Part shown: piece by piece, positions 17,458 to 29,303 of the stretch
Numbering within the stretch: the first letter of the stretch is position 1
Layout of the letters: the number at the start of each line of letters is the position of its first letter
Assembly (NCBI GenBank): GCA_041396585.1
Contig: JAWKYG010000003.1
Span: 62,001 to 126,000 of the forward strand
Direction of reading: 5' to 3'
Length of the DNA: 64,000 nucleotides
Source: JAUIAI01 sp041396585
GTDB taxonomy: Bacteria > Pseudomonadota > Gammaproteobacteria > Burkholderiales > Burkholderiaceae_E
The notes under the pieces: generated by a model
What the model saw: only the letters and a program-made list of their open reading frames with translations
Databases searched by the model: none
What the model was told of the DNA's origin: nothing
Position numbers and translations under genes: made by a program

Positions 17458-18813
17458 ATGATCGACCCCTATGACCTGTTCGTCATCGGCGCCGGCTCGG
17501 GCGGCGTGCGCGCCGCGCGCATCGCTGCCGGACATGGCGCACGCGTGGCCATTGCAGAAGACTATCGCTACGGCGGCACCTGCGTGATCCGTGGCTGCGT
17601 GCCCAAGAAGCTGCTGGTGCTTGCCAGCCGCCTGCGCGATGAATTCGACCGTGCACCAGCCTACGGCTGGCACCTTGGAGAAACCCGGTTCGACTGGCCG
17701 CGGCTGCGTGCGGCCAAGGAGCAGGAGATCTCGCGCCTCGAGGGCATCTACCGGCGCAACCTAGAGAATGCCGGTGTCACCTTGTTCGGAGACCGCGCGG
17801 CGCTCGAATCGGCAGACACCGTCATCCTGCAATCGAGCGGCGAACGGGTGCGCGCGAAGCGCATCCTGATCGCCACCGGTGGCTGGCCGTACAAACCCGA
17901 TATCCCTGGTGCCGATCTCGCGATCACCTCGAACGAGATCTTCGATCTGGCCGAGCTGCCGCACTCGATCATCATCGAGGGCGGTGGCTATATCGGTGTG
18001 GAATTCGCCTGCATGCTGCAACGCATGGGCGTGGCCGTGACCCTGCTCTATCGTGGCGAGAAGATCCTGCGCGGCTTCGATGATGATCTGCGCGATCATG
18101 TGAGCGAGGCCATGGCCGCAGCGGGAATCACGATACGGCTCGGCTGCCAGGTCAGCGCGATCGACGGCCAGCACGGCGCGCTGGATGTCCGCTGCGACGA
18201 TGGCAGCGTGCTGCACGCCGGCCAGGTCATGCTGGCAACAGGCCGGCGCCCGAACACCCGCGGCATCGGGCTGGAGAAGGTCGGTGTGCAATGCGATGCC
18301 CTGGGGGCGATCCGGGTCACGCCGGATTCACGCACGAACATCGATGGCATCTGGGCCGTGGGTGATGTCACCAACCGCCTGGCGCTCACCCCGATCGCCA
18401 TCCGTGAAGGTCATGCGTTCGCCGACACTGTGTTTGGCAAGCACGCCTGGGTTTGCGACCATCTCGATGTGCCGGCCGCCGTATTCGCCACCCCCGAGAT
18501 CGGCACGGTCGGCCTGAGCGAACAACAGGCGCGCGAGCGTGGTCACCAGATCTCGATCTTCCGGTCACGCTTTCGGCCGATGACCAACGTGCTCTGCGAA
18601 ACCCCCGAACGCATCCTCATGAAGTTGGTGGTCGATCGCGCCGACGACCGGGTCCTCGGCGTTCATGTCTGCGGCCCGGACGCGGCCGAGATCGTGCAGA
18701 TGGCCGCGATCGCGCTCAAGATGAAGGCGACCAAGGCACAGTTCGATCAGACCGTGGCGCTCCATCCGTCGGCCGCCGAAGAGCTGGTGACCATGCGCGA
18801 ACCGGTCGCCTGA
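17458..18813 (+). CDS. gor: glutathione-disulfide reductase
   Basis: 451 residues, typical length for bacterial Gor. The FAD-binding GAGSGG motif is at residues 11-16, the redox disulfide is C42/C47 (TCVIRGC), the NADPH-binding GGGYIGVEFA lies mid-protein, and the C-terminal HPSAAEE supplies the active-site His-Glu. Arginines after the second dinucleotide fold (LLYRGEKILRGF) indicate NADPH preference. It recycles glutathione in the cytoplasm. A TTG two codons upstream is possible; ATG 17458 is the family-like start. Convergent with metH. Confidence 0.93.
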   Translation: MIDPYDLFVIGAGSGGVRAARIAAGHGARVAIAEDYRYGGTCVIRGCVPKKLLVLASRLRDEFDRAPAYGWHLGETRFDWPRLRAAKEQEISRLEGIYRRNLENAGVTLFGDRAALESADTVILQSSGERVRAKRILIATGGWPYKPDIPGADLAITSNEIFDLAELPHSIIIEGGGYIGVEFACMLQRMGVAVTLLYRGEKILRGFDDDLRDHVSEAMAAAGITIRLGCQVSAIDGQHGALDVRCDDGSVLHAGQVMLATGRRPNTRGIGLEKVGVQCDALGAIRVTPDSRTNIDGIWAVGDVTNRLALTPIAIREGHAFADTVFGKHAWVCDHLDVPAAVFATPEIGTVGLSEQQARERGHQISIFRSRFRPMTNVLCETPERILMKLVVDRADDRVLGVHVCGPDAAEIVQMAAIALKMKATKAQFDQTVALHPSAAEELVTMREPVA

Positions 18814-18880
18814 CACAGGGCGGCGGGACGCGGCCCGATGGCGATGGCCGCGAGGCGAATCCGATGTGGCGCCGGGCGCT

Positions 18881-22771
<3,891 letters not shown>

Positions 22772-23073
22772 TGATTCATCTTAACAAAACGGGCCCCTGC
22801 GGCGACACCGGCCGTCTGCACTAAGCACCGGCTCGGCGGATGCGGGAGACTCTTGATCGCGCGACGACGCACCGACGTGTCATCGGCCGGGGCCGGGGCC
22901 CACCGGCTTTGCCCATTGCGAGCGGGCAAGCCCGCCAAATGCGCCCCGGCGCGCGGCGCCTGACAGGGGGGCGCAAACGAAACCGGGCCGGCACGCCCGA
23001 AGCCAACTTCCCCGCCAGGCAACACGACAGCCTGCTAAAGTCCGAGCCTCAGAATTGCACTGGAGACCCTCTC
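22772..23073. other. divergent non-coding region between metH and FAH gene
   Basis: 302 bases between divergent starts. It contains GC-rich inverted sequence (for example GGCGGGCTTGCCCGC read leftward) but no B12-box (GCCACTG in the transcript sense) or clear SAH/SAM riboswitch core that I can identify. It presumably holds both promoters. Confidence 0.35.
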
Positions 23074-23769
23074 ATGCCGAACCTCGCATTCGATGCGCCC
23101 TCCATTGTCGTCGTTCCGGTCGATGATGGCTCAGGCTTTCCCGTACGGCGCGTCTACTGCGTCGGCCGCAATTATGTGGAACATGCCAAGGAGATGGGCT
23201 TCACCGGCCGTGAACCGCCGTTCTTCTTTCTGAAGCCGGCCGACGCGGTCATGGTCGTGCCTGCCGGCCAGACCGGCGAGATGCCCTATCCGCCCGGCAC
23301 CGCCGATCTTCACCACGAAATCGAGCTGGTTGTCGGTATCGGGCAGGGCGGTGCGAATATCAAGGCGGCCGATGCCCGCAAACACGTTTTCGGCTATGCG
23401 GTCGGCCTGGACATGACCCGGCGCGATCTGCAAGGCGAGGCCAAGAAGCTCGGCCGCCCCTGGGAGATCGGCAAGGCCTTTGACCTCTCCGGCCCGATCG
23501 GACCGATGGTGCGCGCCGCCAACGCCGGCGCCATCGACACCGCACCAATCACCCTGAAGGTCAATGGACAGACACGCCAGCAGGCAACTATCGCCGAACT
23601 GATCTGGAACATCGACGAGATCATCGAGCATCTGAGCAATTTCTGGACGCTCGCCCCTGGGGACCTGATCTACACCGGAACGCCGGCAGGCGTCGCCGCG
23701 GTCGGCCGCGGTGACCGGCTCGAGGGCGCAGTGGGTGGCGTCGGCGAGCTTTCCATCGTCATCAAGTAA
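23074..23769 (+). CDS. fumarylacetoacetate hydrolase family protein (fumarylpyruvate hydrolase-like)
   Basis: 231-residue single-domain FAH protein. Metal ligands are E82 and E84 (LHHEIELVVGIG) and D113 (GLDMTRRDLQ); the C-terminal GDLIYTGTPAGVAAV loop is characteristic. Short members of this family hydrolyse fumarylpyruvate in the gentisate pathway or other acylpyruvates. No gentisate dioxygenase is nearby, so the substrate stays open. The ATG at 23074 has GGAG 9 bases upstream and fits family N-termini; the frame opens much earlier. Leads an apparent three-gene operon. Confidence 0.87.
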   Translation: MPNLAFDAPSIVVVPVDDGSGFPVRRVYCVGRNYVEHAKEMGFTGREPPFFFLKPADAVMVVPAGQTGEMPYPPGTADLHHEIELVVGIGQGGANIKAADARKHVFGYAVGLDMTRRDLQGEAKKLGRPWEIGKAFDLSGPIGPMVRAANAGAIDTAPITLKVNGQTRQQATIAELIWNIDEIIEHLSNFWTLAPGDLIYTGTPAGVAAVGRGDRLEGAVGGVGELSIVIK

Positions 23770-23783
23770 CGGCTGATCGGATC

Positions 23784-24890
23784 ATGAGTGAGTTTCTCGC
23801 CCCCACCGAGGGGCTGCATCGCTGGGTGGTCGAGTTGTTCGATGCCGCCGGCTCCAATCCCACGGAGGCCAGGCTCGCGGCCGATCATCTGGTCGGGGCC
23901 AATCTGGCCGGGCATGACTCCCACGGTGTGGGCATGGTGCCCCGCTATGTCAATTCACTGCTCACCGGCGATCTGGTGCTGAACCAGAGTATCGCGGTCG
24001 CGCATGATGTCGGCAGCATGCTGATCGTGGACGGCCAGCGCGGCCTGGGCCAGTCGGTCGCCTACCAGGCGATGGAGAAAGGCATCGAGCGGGCGCGCGA
24101 GTCCGGGCTGGCGCTGGTCGGCCTGCGCAATGCGCATCACATCGGCCGCGTGGGCCACTGGGCCGAGCAGGCGATCGGCGCCGGCCTGGCGTCGATCATG
24201 TTCACCAGCGCCATGGGCCACGCGTTCCTGGTGGCCCCGCACGGCGGCGCCAAGGCGCGCTTTCTGACCAATCCGTTCACAGTCGGCGTGCCCCGACGCG
24301 ATGGCGAGCCCCTGGTGCTCGATTTCGCCACCAGCGCGATCGCGCACGGGAAGGCACGGGTGGCCTACAACAAGGGCGTGGACCTGCCGCCCGGTTCGGC
24401 GATCGACGCAGAGGGAGAGCCCACCAACGATGCGCGTGTGATGTTCGATGAGCCCATGGGCGCACTGCGCACCTTTGCCGGTCACAAAGGCTATGCGCTG
24501 GCCATGATCGTCGAACTGCTCGGCGCGGCGCTGACCGGCGGCGACACGATGCGGCCGGACACCATGCCCAAGGGATGGGGCGTGTACAACCATCTGCTGG
24601 CGATTCTGTTCGATCCGGACAAACTCGGCACCCGCGATCGCTTCGAAGCCGAGACCTCCGCGTTCATCGACTGGGTGCAGTCGGCCGAACCGAATTCCAT
24701 CGGTCGCGAACTCGGTGGCATCCTGATTCCCGGTGACCCGGAACGACGCACGCGCGCTGCCCGCGCCGAGCAGATCCCGATCGACGCCGGCACCATGGCG
24801 CAGCTCGACCAGGCTGCGGCCCAGATTGCGCAGGCGCGCGATGGGCGCGGCCCTGGCGCATTGTCGCCAGCCTGCCGCAAAATCTCCTGA
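23784..24890 (+). CDS. LDH2/malate-type NAD(P)-dependent 2-hydroxyacid dehydrogenase
   Basis: 368 residues of the malate/L-lactate/ureidoglycolate dehydrogenase family, which is unrelated to classical Rossmann lactate dehydrogenases. Landmarks are ADHLVGANLAGHDSHGV near residues 33-49, LVGLRNAHHIGRVGHWAEQA and the NPFTVGVPR loop. Such enzymes interconvert 2-hydroxy and 2-keto acids, or reduce cyclic imino acids. It begins 14 bases after the FAH gene, so it may act on a keto acid released by that hydrolase. Substrate not determinable from sequence. Confidence 0.85.
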   Translation: MSEFLAPTEGLHRWVVELFDAAGSNPTEARLAADHLVGANLAGHDSHGVGMVPRYVNSLLTGDLVLNQSIAVAHDVGSMLIVDGQRGLGQSVAYQAMEKGIERARESGLALVGLRNAHHIGRVGHWAEQAIGAGLASIMFTSAMGHAFLVAPHGGAKARFLTNPFTVGVPRRDGEPLVLDFATSAIAHGKARVAYNKGVDLPPGSAIDAEGEPTNDARVMFDEPMGALRTFAGHKGYALAMIVELLGAALTGGDTMRPDTMPKGWGVYNHLLAILFDPDKLGTRDRFEAETSAFIDWVQSAEPNSIGRELGGILIPGDPERRTRAARAEQIPIDAGTMAQLDQAAAQIAQARDGRGPGALSPACRKIS

Positions 24891-24933
24891 CCGGCCGCGG
24901 CCCTCTCTTTGACCCTATTCGCGGAGAACCTTC

Positions 24934-26040
24934 ATGACTCAACAACACCCCTTTCAACCCCTGCGCAGGCTCGCCCTGGCAGCAACCGTTGCACTGGGTG
25001 CCGCCCATATGCCGATGGCGGTGGCCGCCGACGCGCCTCTGAAGGCGGCCTGGGTGTATGTCGGCCCGGTCGGTGACGGCGGCTGGACTTTCGCCCACGA
25101 CAATGGCCGCAAAACCGCGGTGGCCGCCCTGGGTGCCAGGCTCGAGACCACCTATGTCGAGAGCGTGCCGGAAAATGCCGATGCGGAGCGCGTCATCCGC
25201 GATCTCGCCAGCCAGGGTAACAAGCTGATCTTCGGCACCACCTTCGGCTACATGCTGCCGATGTACAAGCTTTCGCGCGAATTCCCGGATGTGCGCTTCG
25301 AGCACGCCACCGGCTACCGCACCGCGGCCAACATGCGCACCTATGACTCGCGCACCTATCAGGGGGCCTACATGGCCGGTGTGATCGCCGGCGCAATGAC
25401 CAAGACCAACACCCTGGGCGTGGTCGGCTCGATCTCGATCCCCGAGGTGTTGCGCAATATCAATGCGTTCACCATGGGCGCGCGCAGCGTCAATCCGAAG
25501 GCGCAAACCAAGGTGGTCTGGGTCGACAAGTGGTTCGATCCGCCGCGCGAGGCCGAAGCTGCCCAGGCCCTGATCGATCAGGGCGCCGACGTGCTGTTCC
25601 AGAACACCGATTCATCGGCGGTGTTGCAAACTGCCGAGAAGGCCGGCAAGTATGCGTTTGGCTGGGATAGCGACATGTCCCACTACGGGCCCAAGGCCCA
25701 TTTGGCATCGGCGGTCATCAACTGGGGGCCGTATTACACCAAGGCGGTCAACGACGTCGTGAATGGCACCTGGAAAACCGGCTCGGCATGGTGGGGTGTG
25801 GCCGAGGGCGCAATCGACATCGTCTCGATCTCCGATGTGGTCCCGGGGCCCACGCGCGAGCAGGTGGCCAAGGTGAAGCAAGGTCTGGCCGATGGCAGCT
25901 TCAAGATCTGGCGTGGCCCGATCACGGACAACACCGGCAAGACCGTCATCGCCGACGGCCAGGTCGCCGACGATCGCTTCCTGGGTGGCATGAACTTCTA
26001 TGTGAAGGGTGTCGAGGGCAAGCCGCCCAGCGGCAACTGA
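24934..26040 (+). CDS. BMP-family ABC transporter substrate-binding protein
   Basis: 368 residues with a signal peptide (cleavage around residue 30, AVAAD) and the family motif VGDGGWTFAHDNGR. Other landmarks are LIFGTTFGYMLPM, TYQGAYMAGVIAGAMTKT and SAVINWGPYYTKAVNDV. BMP (basic membrane protein, PnrA-like) proteins bind purine nucleosides or related ligands for ABC import. No permease or ATPase gene is adjacent. GGAG lies about 8 bases before the ATG. Last gene before a strong terminator. It may use transporter components encoded elsewhere. Confidence 0.88.
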   Translation: MTQQHPFQPLRRLALAATVALGAAHMPMAVAADAPLKAAWVYVGPVGDGGWTFAHDNGRKTAVAALGARLETTYVESVPENADAERVIRDLASQGNKLIFGTTFGYMLPMYKLSREFPDVRFEHATGYRTAANMRTYDSRTYQGAYMAGVIAGAMTKTNTLGVVGSISIPEVLRNINAFTMGARSVNPKAQTKVVWVDKWFDPPREAEAAQALIDQGADVLFQNTDSSAVLQTAEKAGKYAFGWDSDMSHYGPKAHLASAVINWGPYYTKAVNDVVNGTWKTGSAWWGVAEGAIDIVSISDVVPGPTREQVAKVKQGLADGSFKIWRGPITDNTGKTVIADGQVADDRFLGGMNFYVKGVEGKPPSGN

Positions 26041-26084
26041 CAGGCGCACCGAACCGGGCGCGCGATTGCGCCCGGCCCGAAAAG

Positions 26085-26108
26085 CGCGGACAGTGTCCGC
26101 GTTTTTTT
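26085..26108 (+). terminator. rho-independent terminator of the FAH-LDH2-BMP operon
   Basis: Perfect 7-bp stem CGCGGAC/GTCCGCG with a 3-base loop, followed by seven T residues. A second perfect 8-bp hairpin (CCGGGCGC/GCGCCCGG) lies about 25 bases earlier. The T-run abuts the 3' end of the convergent leftward operon. Confidence 0.88.
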
Positions 26109-27498
26109 ATCGCGTGTGCTGCTTGATCAGGGTACGCGCACCATCGATCAGCTGCTGGCCGTCGAAGCCGAGCGCCTTCATCTCGTTCAGCCAGGCCTTC
26201 TGCACAGCACGCGCGGCGGTACGCAAACGCTCGTACTCGGCCAGCGACATCGGCCGGATGGTGTCGTTGGACAGCGAGTCGCGCGCCGCCTGATCCAGGG
26301 CCTGCATGTGTGTGGCGAACCAGATCGAGGTCCCGGCATCGGCAGCATCATCGATCAGAGCACGAAGATCGGCGGGCAGCGCCTCATAGGCGGCCGGATT
26401 CATCGCGATCATATAGACACGGGTGGCCAACGCCGCCTGGTCTGCATCGGATTCGATGTGCAGCATCGGGGCCTTTCCGACGGCTGCCTGCCGAGCCATT
26501 GCCGGCAGAACCGCAAAGGGTAGCGCGAACGCCTGCACATCTGCCGTCCCGGCATCGCGCGGCGACAGGATCTCCTTTTGCACGCCGCCGACAACGCTCT
26601 GCTCACGCACACCACCGGGCGGCGGGTCCTTGGGTTGCGGACGCGGCACGGCGGACGCATCCGCCGGGTCGAGCCGGGGCGCACCGCCATTGGCGCGGGT
26701 GCCCGCCGGGGTTCCCGGCCCGCCGTTGAGACTAGCGGCCGATTCACCCGGTCTTACCGACGACACGCGCAGGCCGCCCGTCTCGTGGTTGCTCTGAGCG
26801 GCGGCTTTGGGACTGGGTGCTGGGCAGGAAAGGCCGGCGAAAAGATGTCGCAGCGGCCGGGAGCCGGTCAGCAGCGGGCGCGCGCAAAGCGGGTCGGCCG
26901 CCTCCCGCCAGGTGGCCGGCAGGTGCAACTGCGCCGGGCCCTGGACATGCATGGCCAACACGCGGACATCCTTCAGTTCATCGGGTGCGTACACATGCAT
27001 GTACTCCCAGAGCGCCCGCGAGGCGGCCTTGGCGTCGCGCACCATCAGGGGCAGTTCGAATGCTCCGATGCGCGGAAAAACCGCGGGCAGATCGGTCGGG
27101 CGCAACCAGAGAAGATCGATCCGTCCCTCGCGCAGCGCACCAAGCGCACCCGGTTCGGCGGGGCTCGCCGGCTTGGCCTCTTTGCCCGGGGAGGTCATCG
27201 GTTGCAGCGGCGTCTCGTCGCGTGCCGCGACCAGTTTCAGCCGCCCATCCGAACGCCTGGCGATCTCCTGCGCCCAGGCCTCGAACACCGGATACCAGTA
27301 AACAGCGTCGCCCGCCTCGAACATCTTGTAGCGCAGCGTCACGGTGGCCGGGGCGCCGGCATGCACCAAGACCGGAGTTGCCGCGACCGCGATCAGTGCG
27401 AGCCCGGCAAGCGCATGCCTTGCGCGCGCTATCGAGCGGGCAAACAACACCGGTCGACAGGCGCTGACAGAATCGATCCTGTTGGGTGCCGAAGTCAC
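26107..27498 (-). CDS. TRAP-type (DctP-like) substrate-binding protein with low-complexity insertions
   Basis: 463 residues; DctP proteins are usually about 330. A hydrophobic segment near residues 28-47 suggests a signal peptide, then VTLRYKMFEAGDAVYWYPVF opens the binding domain, and the C-terminal half (PMLHIESDADQAALATRVYM, then LIDDAADAGTSIWFATHM) fits the family. Two Pro/Gly/Ala-rich inserts, roughly residues 205-240 and 260-300, flank a fragment that would carry the carboxylate-binding arginine. The GTG at 27498 is the outermost start after the ferredoxin stop and has no good ribosome site. No dctQM partner is adjacent; last gene of the Rieske operon. Confidence 0.72.
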   Translation of the reverse strand: MTSAPNRIDSVSACRPVLFARSIARARHALAGLALIAVAATPVLVHAGAPATVTLRYKMFEAGDAVYWYPVFEAWAQEIARRSDGRLKLVAARDETPLQPMTSPGKEAKPASPAEPGALGALREGRIDLLWLRPTDLPAVFPRIGAFELPLMVRDAKAASRALWEYMHVYAPDELKDVRVLAMHVQGPAQLHLPATWREAADPLCARPLLTGSRPLRHLFAGLSCPAPSPKAAAQSNHETGGLRVSSVRPGESAASLNGGPGTPAGTRANGGAPRLDPADASAVPRPQPKDPPPGGVREQSVVGGVQKEILSPRDAGTADVQAFALPFAVLPAMARQAAVGKAPMLHIESDADQAALATRVYMIAMNPAAYEALPADLRALIDDAADAGTSIWFATHMQALDQAARDSLSNDTIRPMSLAEYERLRTAARAVQKAWLNEMKALGFDGQQLIDGARTLIKQHTR

Positions 27499-27525
27499 GG
27501 AGGTGACCGCGATTTGCGCCGACCC

Positions 27526-27849
27526 TCAGGACTGGGTCGGTGGCATGACGACAACGATACCGGCCAGCGCATCGGTCATCTGGATCTGGCAGCTGAGGCG
27601 GCTGTTGGCGCGCCGCTCCGACGAGGTCTGCTCGAGCATGGTGAGTTCATCATCGCTGGGCGGCGGCAGTTTGTCGACCCAGGCCGGATCGACATAGACA
27701 TGGCACGAGGCACAGGACAGGCAACCACCACACATTCCTTCGATACCATCGATGCCATCGAAGACCGCGGCCATCATCAGCGAATTGCCCGGTTCGACAT
27801 CGAGTGTGGTCCGGGTGCCGTCGTCGGCGACGAAAGTGACTTCAGGCAT
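27526..27849 (-). CDS. adrenodoxin-type 2Fe-2S ferredoxin
   Basis: 107 residues. Cluster ligands fit C40, C46, C49 and C87 (C-X5-C-X2-C, then RLSCQI). An additional cysteine, C43, occupies the loop where most relatives have Ser or Ala. Acidic ending and length match putidaredoxin/rhodocoxin-like electron carriers. It lies 17 bases after the GS-like gene in the same operon as the Rieske oxygenase, which makes it the likely electron donor. No reductase gene is in the operon. Confidence 0.9.
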   Translation of the reverse strand: MPEVTFVADDGTRTTLDVEPGNSLMMAAVFDGIDGIEGMCGGCLSCASCHVYVDPAWVDKLPPPSDDELTMLEQTSSERRANSRLSCQIQMTDALAGIVVVMPPTQS

Positions 27850-27866
27850 GGGGCTTCGCCAAGGAA

Positions 27867-29303
27867 TCAGAACATATCGAAGTATTCACGGTGCTCCCAG
27901 GCCGTGACCTCGGCCCGGAAGCGCGCCAACTCCGCGCGCTTGATGTGCAGATGGTAATCGATAAAGTCGCGCCCCAAACCGGTGGCAAAGGCAGCATCGG
28001 CGTCCAGGGCGGCCAGGGCCTCATCGAGGGAGCGAGGCAGCGGTGGATGCGGGCCCGCGTAAGGTCTGTCGACCGGTTCGCCGGGATCGGTGCGCCCGCT
28101 GATGCCATCGAGGCCCGCCACCAGCTGCGAAGCGAAGTACAGGTAGGGATTTGCTGCGGGCTCACCGATGCGGTTCTCGATACGGGTTTCGGCGGGATGC
28201 TCACCCGTGATCACCCGCAGCATCGCGCCCCGGTTATCGCGCCCCCAGGTGACCCGATCCGGCGCGAGTGCGTTGGGTTTGAAGCGGCGATACCCGTTGA
28301 TCGTCGGCGTCGAGAATGCGCAGGCAGCGCGCGCATGCGTGAGCAGTCCGCCCAGGTAGTGCCCGCCGAGGGCTGACAGGGGCCCGGCAGCGCCGTCGCA
28401 TGCAAAAAGGTTCGCCCCGCCCGCTTCGGAAAGTGATTGATGCAGATGCCAGCCGCTGGCCATCAGACCGGGCAGATTGGGCACACACATGAAGCTGGCC
28501 AGATAGCCGTGACGGCGCAGGATCTGTTTGGTGGCATGCCGAAACAGAATCATCCGATCGGCCGCCTGCAAGGCCTCGGCATGACCAAACACGAACTCCA
28601 CCTGGCTCGGGCCCAACTCGATCTCGATCGACTCGACCGGCAGGCCGAGCGCAAGCAAGGGCGCGCGCAGCAGTTCGATGACCGGCTCGAGCGCATCGTA
28701 GCGCTGCTCGGTGAGCAGCCGGTAGCCGGAGTTGAGCAGGGCCACCGGCGGTGCCACGGGACGGCCGAGCGCGGCGGGTTCGACGGGCGCATCGAGCAGG
28801 CGAAAGATGTGGAACTCGACCTCCAGTCCCATGCGCGACTGCCAGCCTTGTTCGGTCACACGGGCCAACACCCGGCGCAACAGCGCCCGGGTGTCAAACG
28901 GGGCAATGCGTCCGTCGATCAGATGCGCCTCGCACAGCAACCAACCGGTTCCAGGAGACCAGGGCAGAGTCACGAAGCTGCCGGGATCGGGCACCAGCAA
29001 CAGATCCGAAGCGCCTTCGAAGTCGCGCGAGCCGAAACCGGCGCCCGGCTCGAACACCGGCCAGGCGGTCATGTCCGAGCTGTCCTTGAGCATTGTCGTG
29101 CCCACGATGTTCACACCGCCGGCCAGCGCGCGCCGGGCGCGCTCGCCCAACAGCGTCTTGCCGCGCACCAGCCCGTGCTGATCGACCCAGGCATAGCGGA
29201 TGCGATCGATCTCGCCGCGCTCGATGCGCGCCGAGATGTCTTCGGCGCGGGCGATATCGGCGCTGCTCCACGCGCCCAGGCGGGCGCACCGGCTATCGGT
29301 CAC
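27867..29303 (-). CDS. glutamine synthetase-like ligase (gamma-glutamylamide synthetase type)
   Basis: 478 residues with the complete GS catalytic core: E161/E163 (GLEVEFHIF), a second acidic pair (IEIELGPSQVEF), the SGWHLHQSL histidines near 286-288, the RVTWGRDNRGAML arginine segment and ETRIENRIGEPAANPYLYFA. It lacks the adenylylation-loop context of GlnA and resembles ligases that join glutamate to amines such as anilines or polyamines using ATP. Its ATG overlaps the Rieske gene stop by 4 bases, so the two proteins are made together. The amine acceptor is unknown. Confidence 0.87.
   Translation of the reverse strand: MTDSRCARLGAWSSADIARAEDISARIERGEIDRIRYAWVDQHGLVRGKTLLGERARRALAGGVNIVGTTMLKDSSDMTAWPVFEPGAGFGSRDFEGASDLLLVPDPGSFVTLPWSPGTGWLLCEAHLIDGRIAPFDTRALLRRVLARVTEQGWQSRMGLEVEFHIFRLLDAPVEPAALGRPVAPPVALLNSGYRLLTEQRYDALEPVIELLRAPLLALGLPVESIEIELGPSQVEFVFGHAEALQAADRMILFRHATKQILRRHGYLASFMCVPNLPGLMASGWHLHQSLSEAGGANLFACDGAAGPLSALGGHYLGGLLTHARAACAFSTPTINGYRRFKPNALAPDRVTWGRDNRGAMLRVITGEHPAETRIENRIGEPAANPYLYFASQLVAGLDGISGRTDPGEPVDRPYAGPHPPLPRSLDEALAALDADAAFATGLGRDFIDYHLHIKRAELARFRAEVTAWEHREYFDMF

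Noticed and set aside
22772..23073. Cobalamin or SAH riboswitch upstream of metH
   Set aside because: No B12 box or recognisable SAH riboswitch core found by eye; a covariance search would be needed to settle it.
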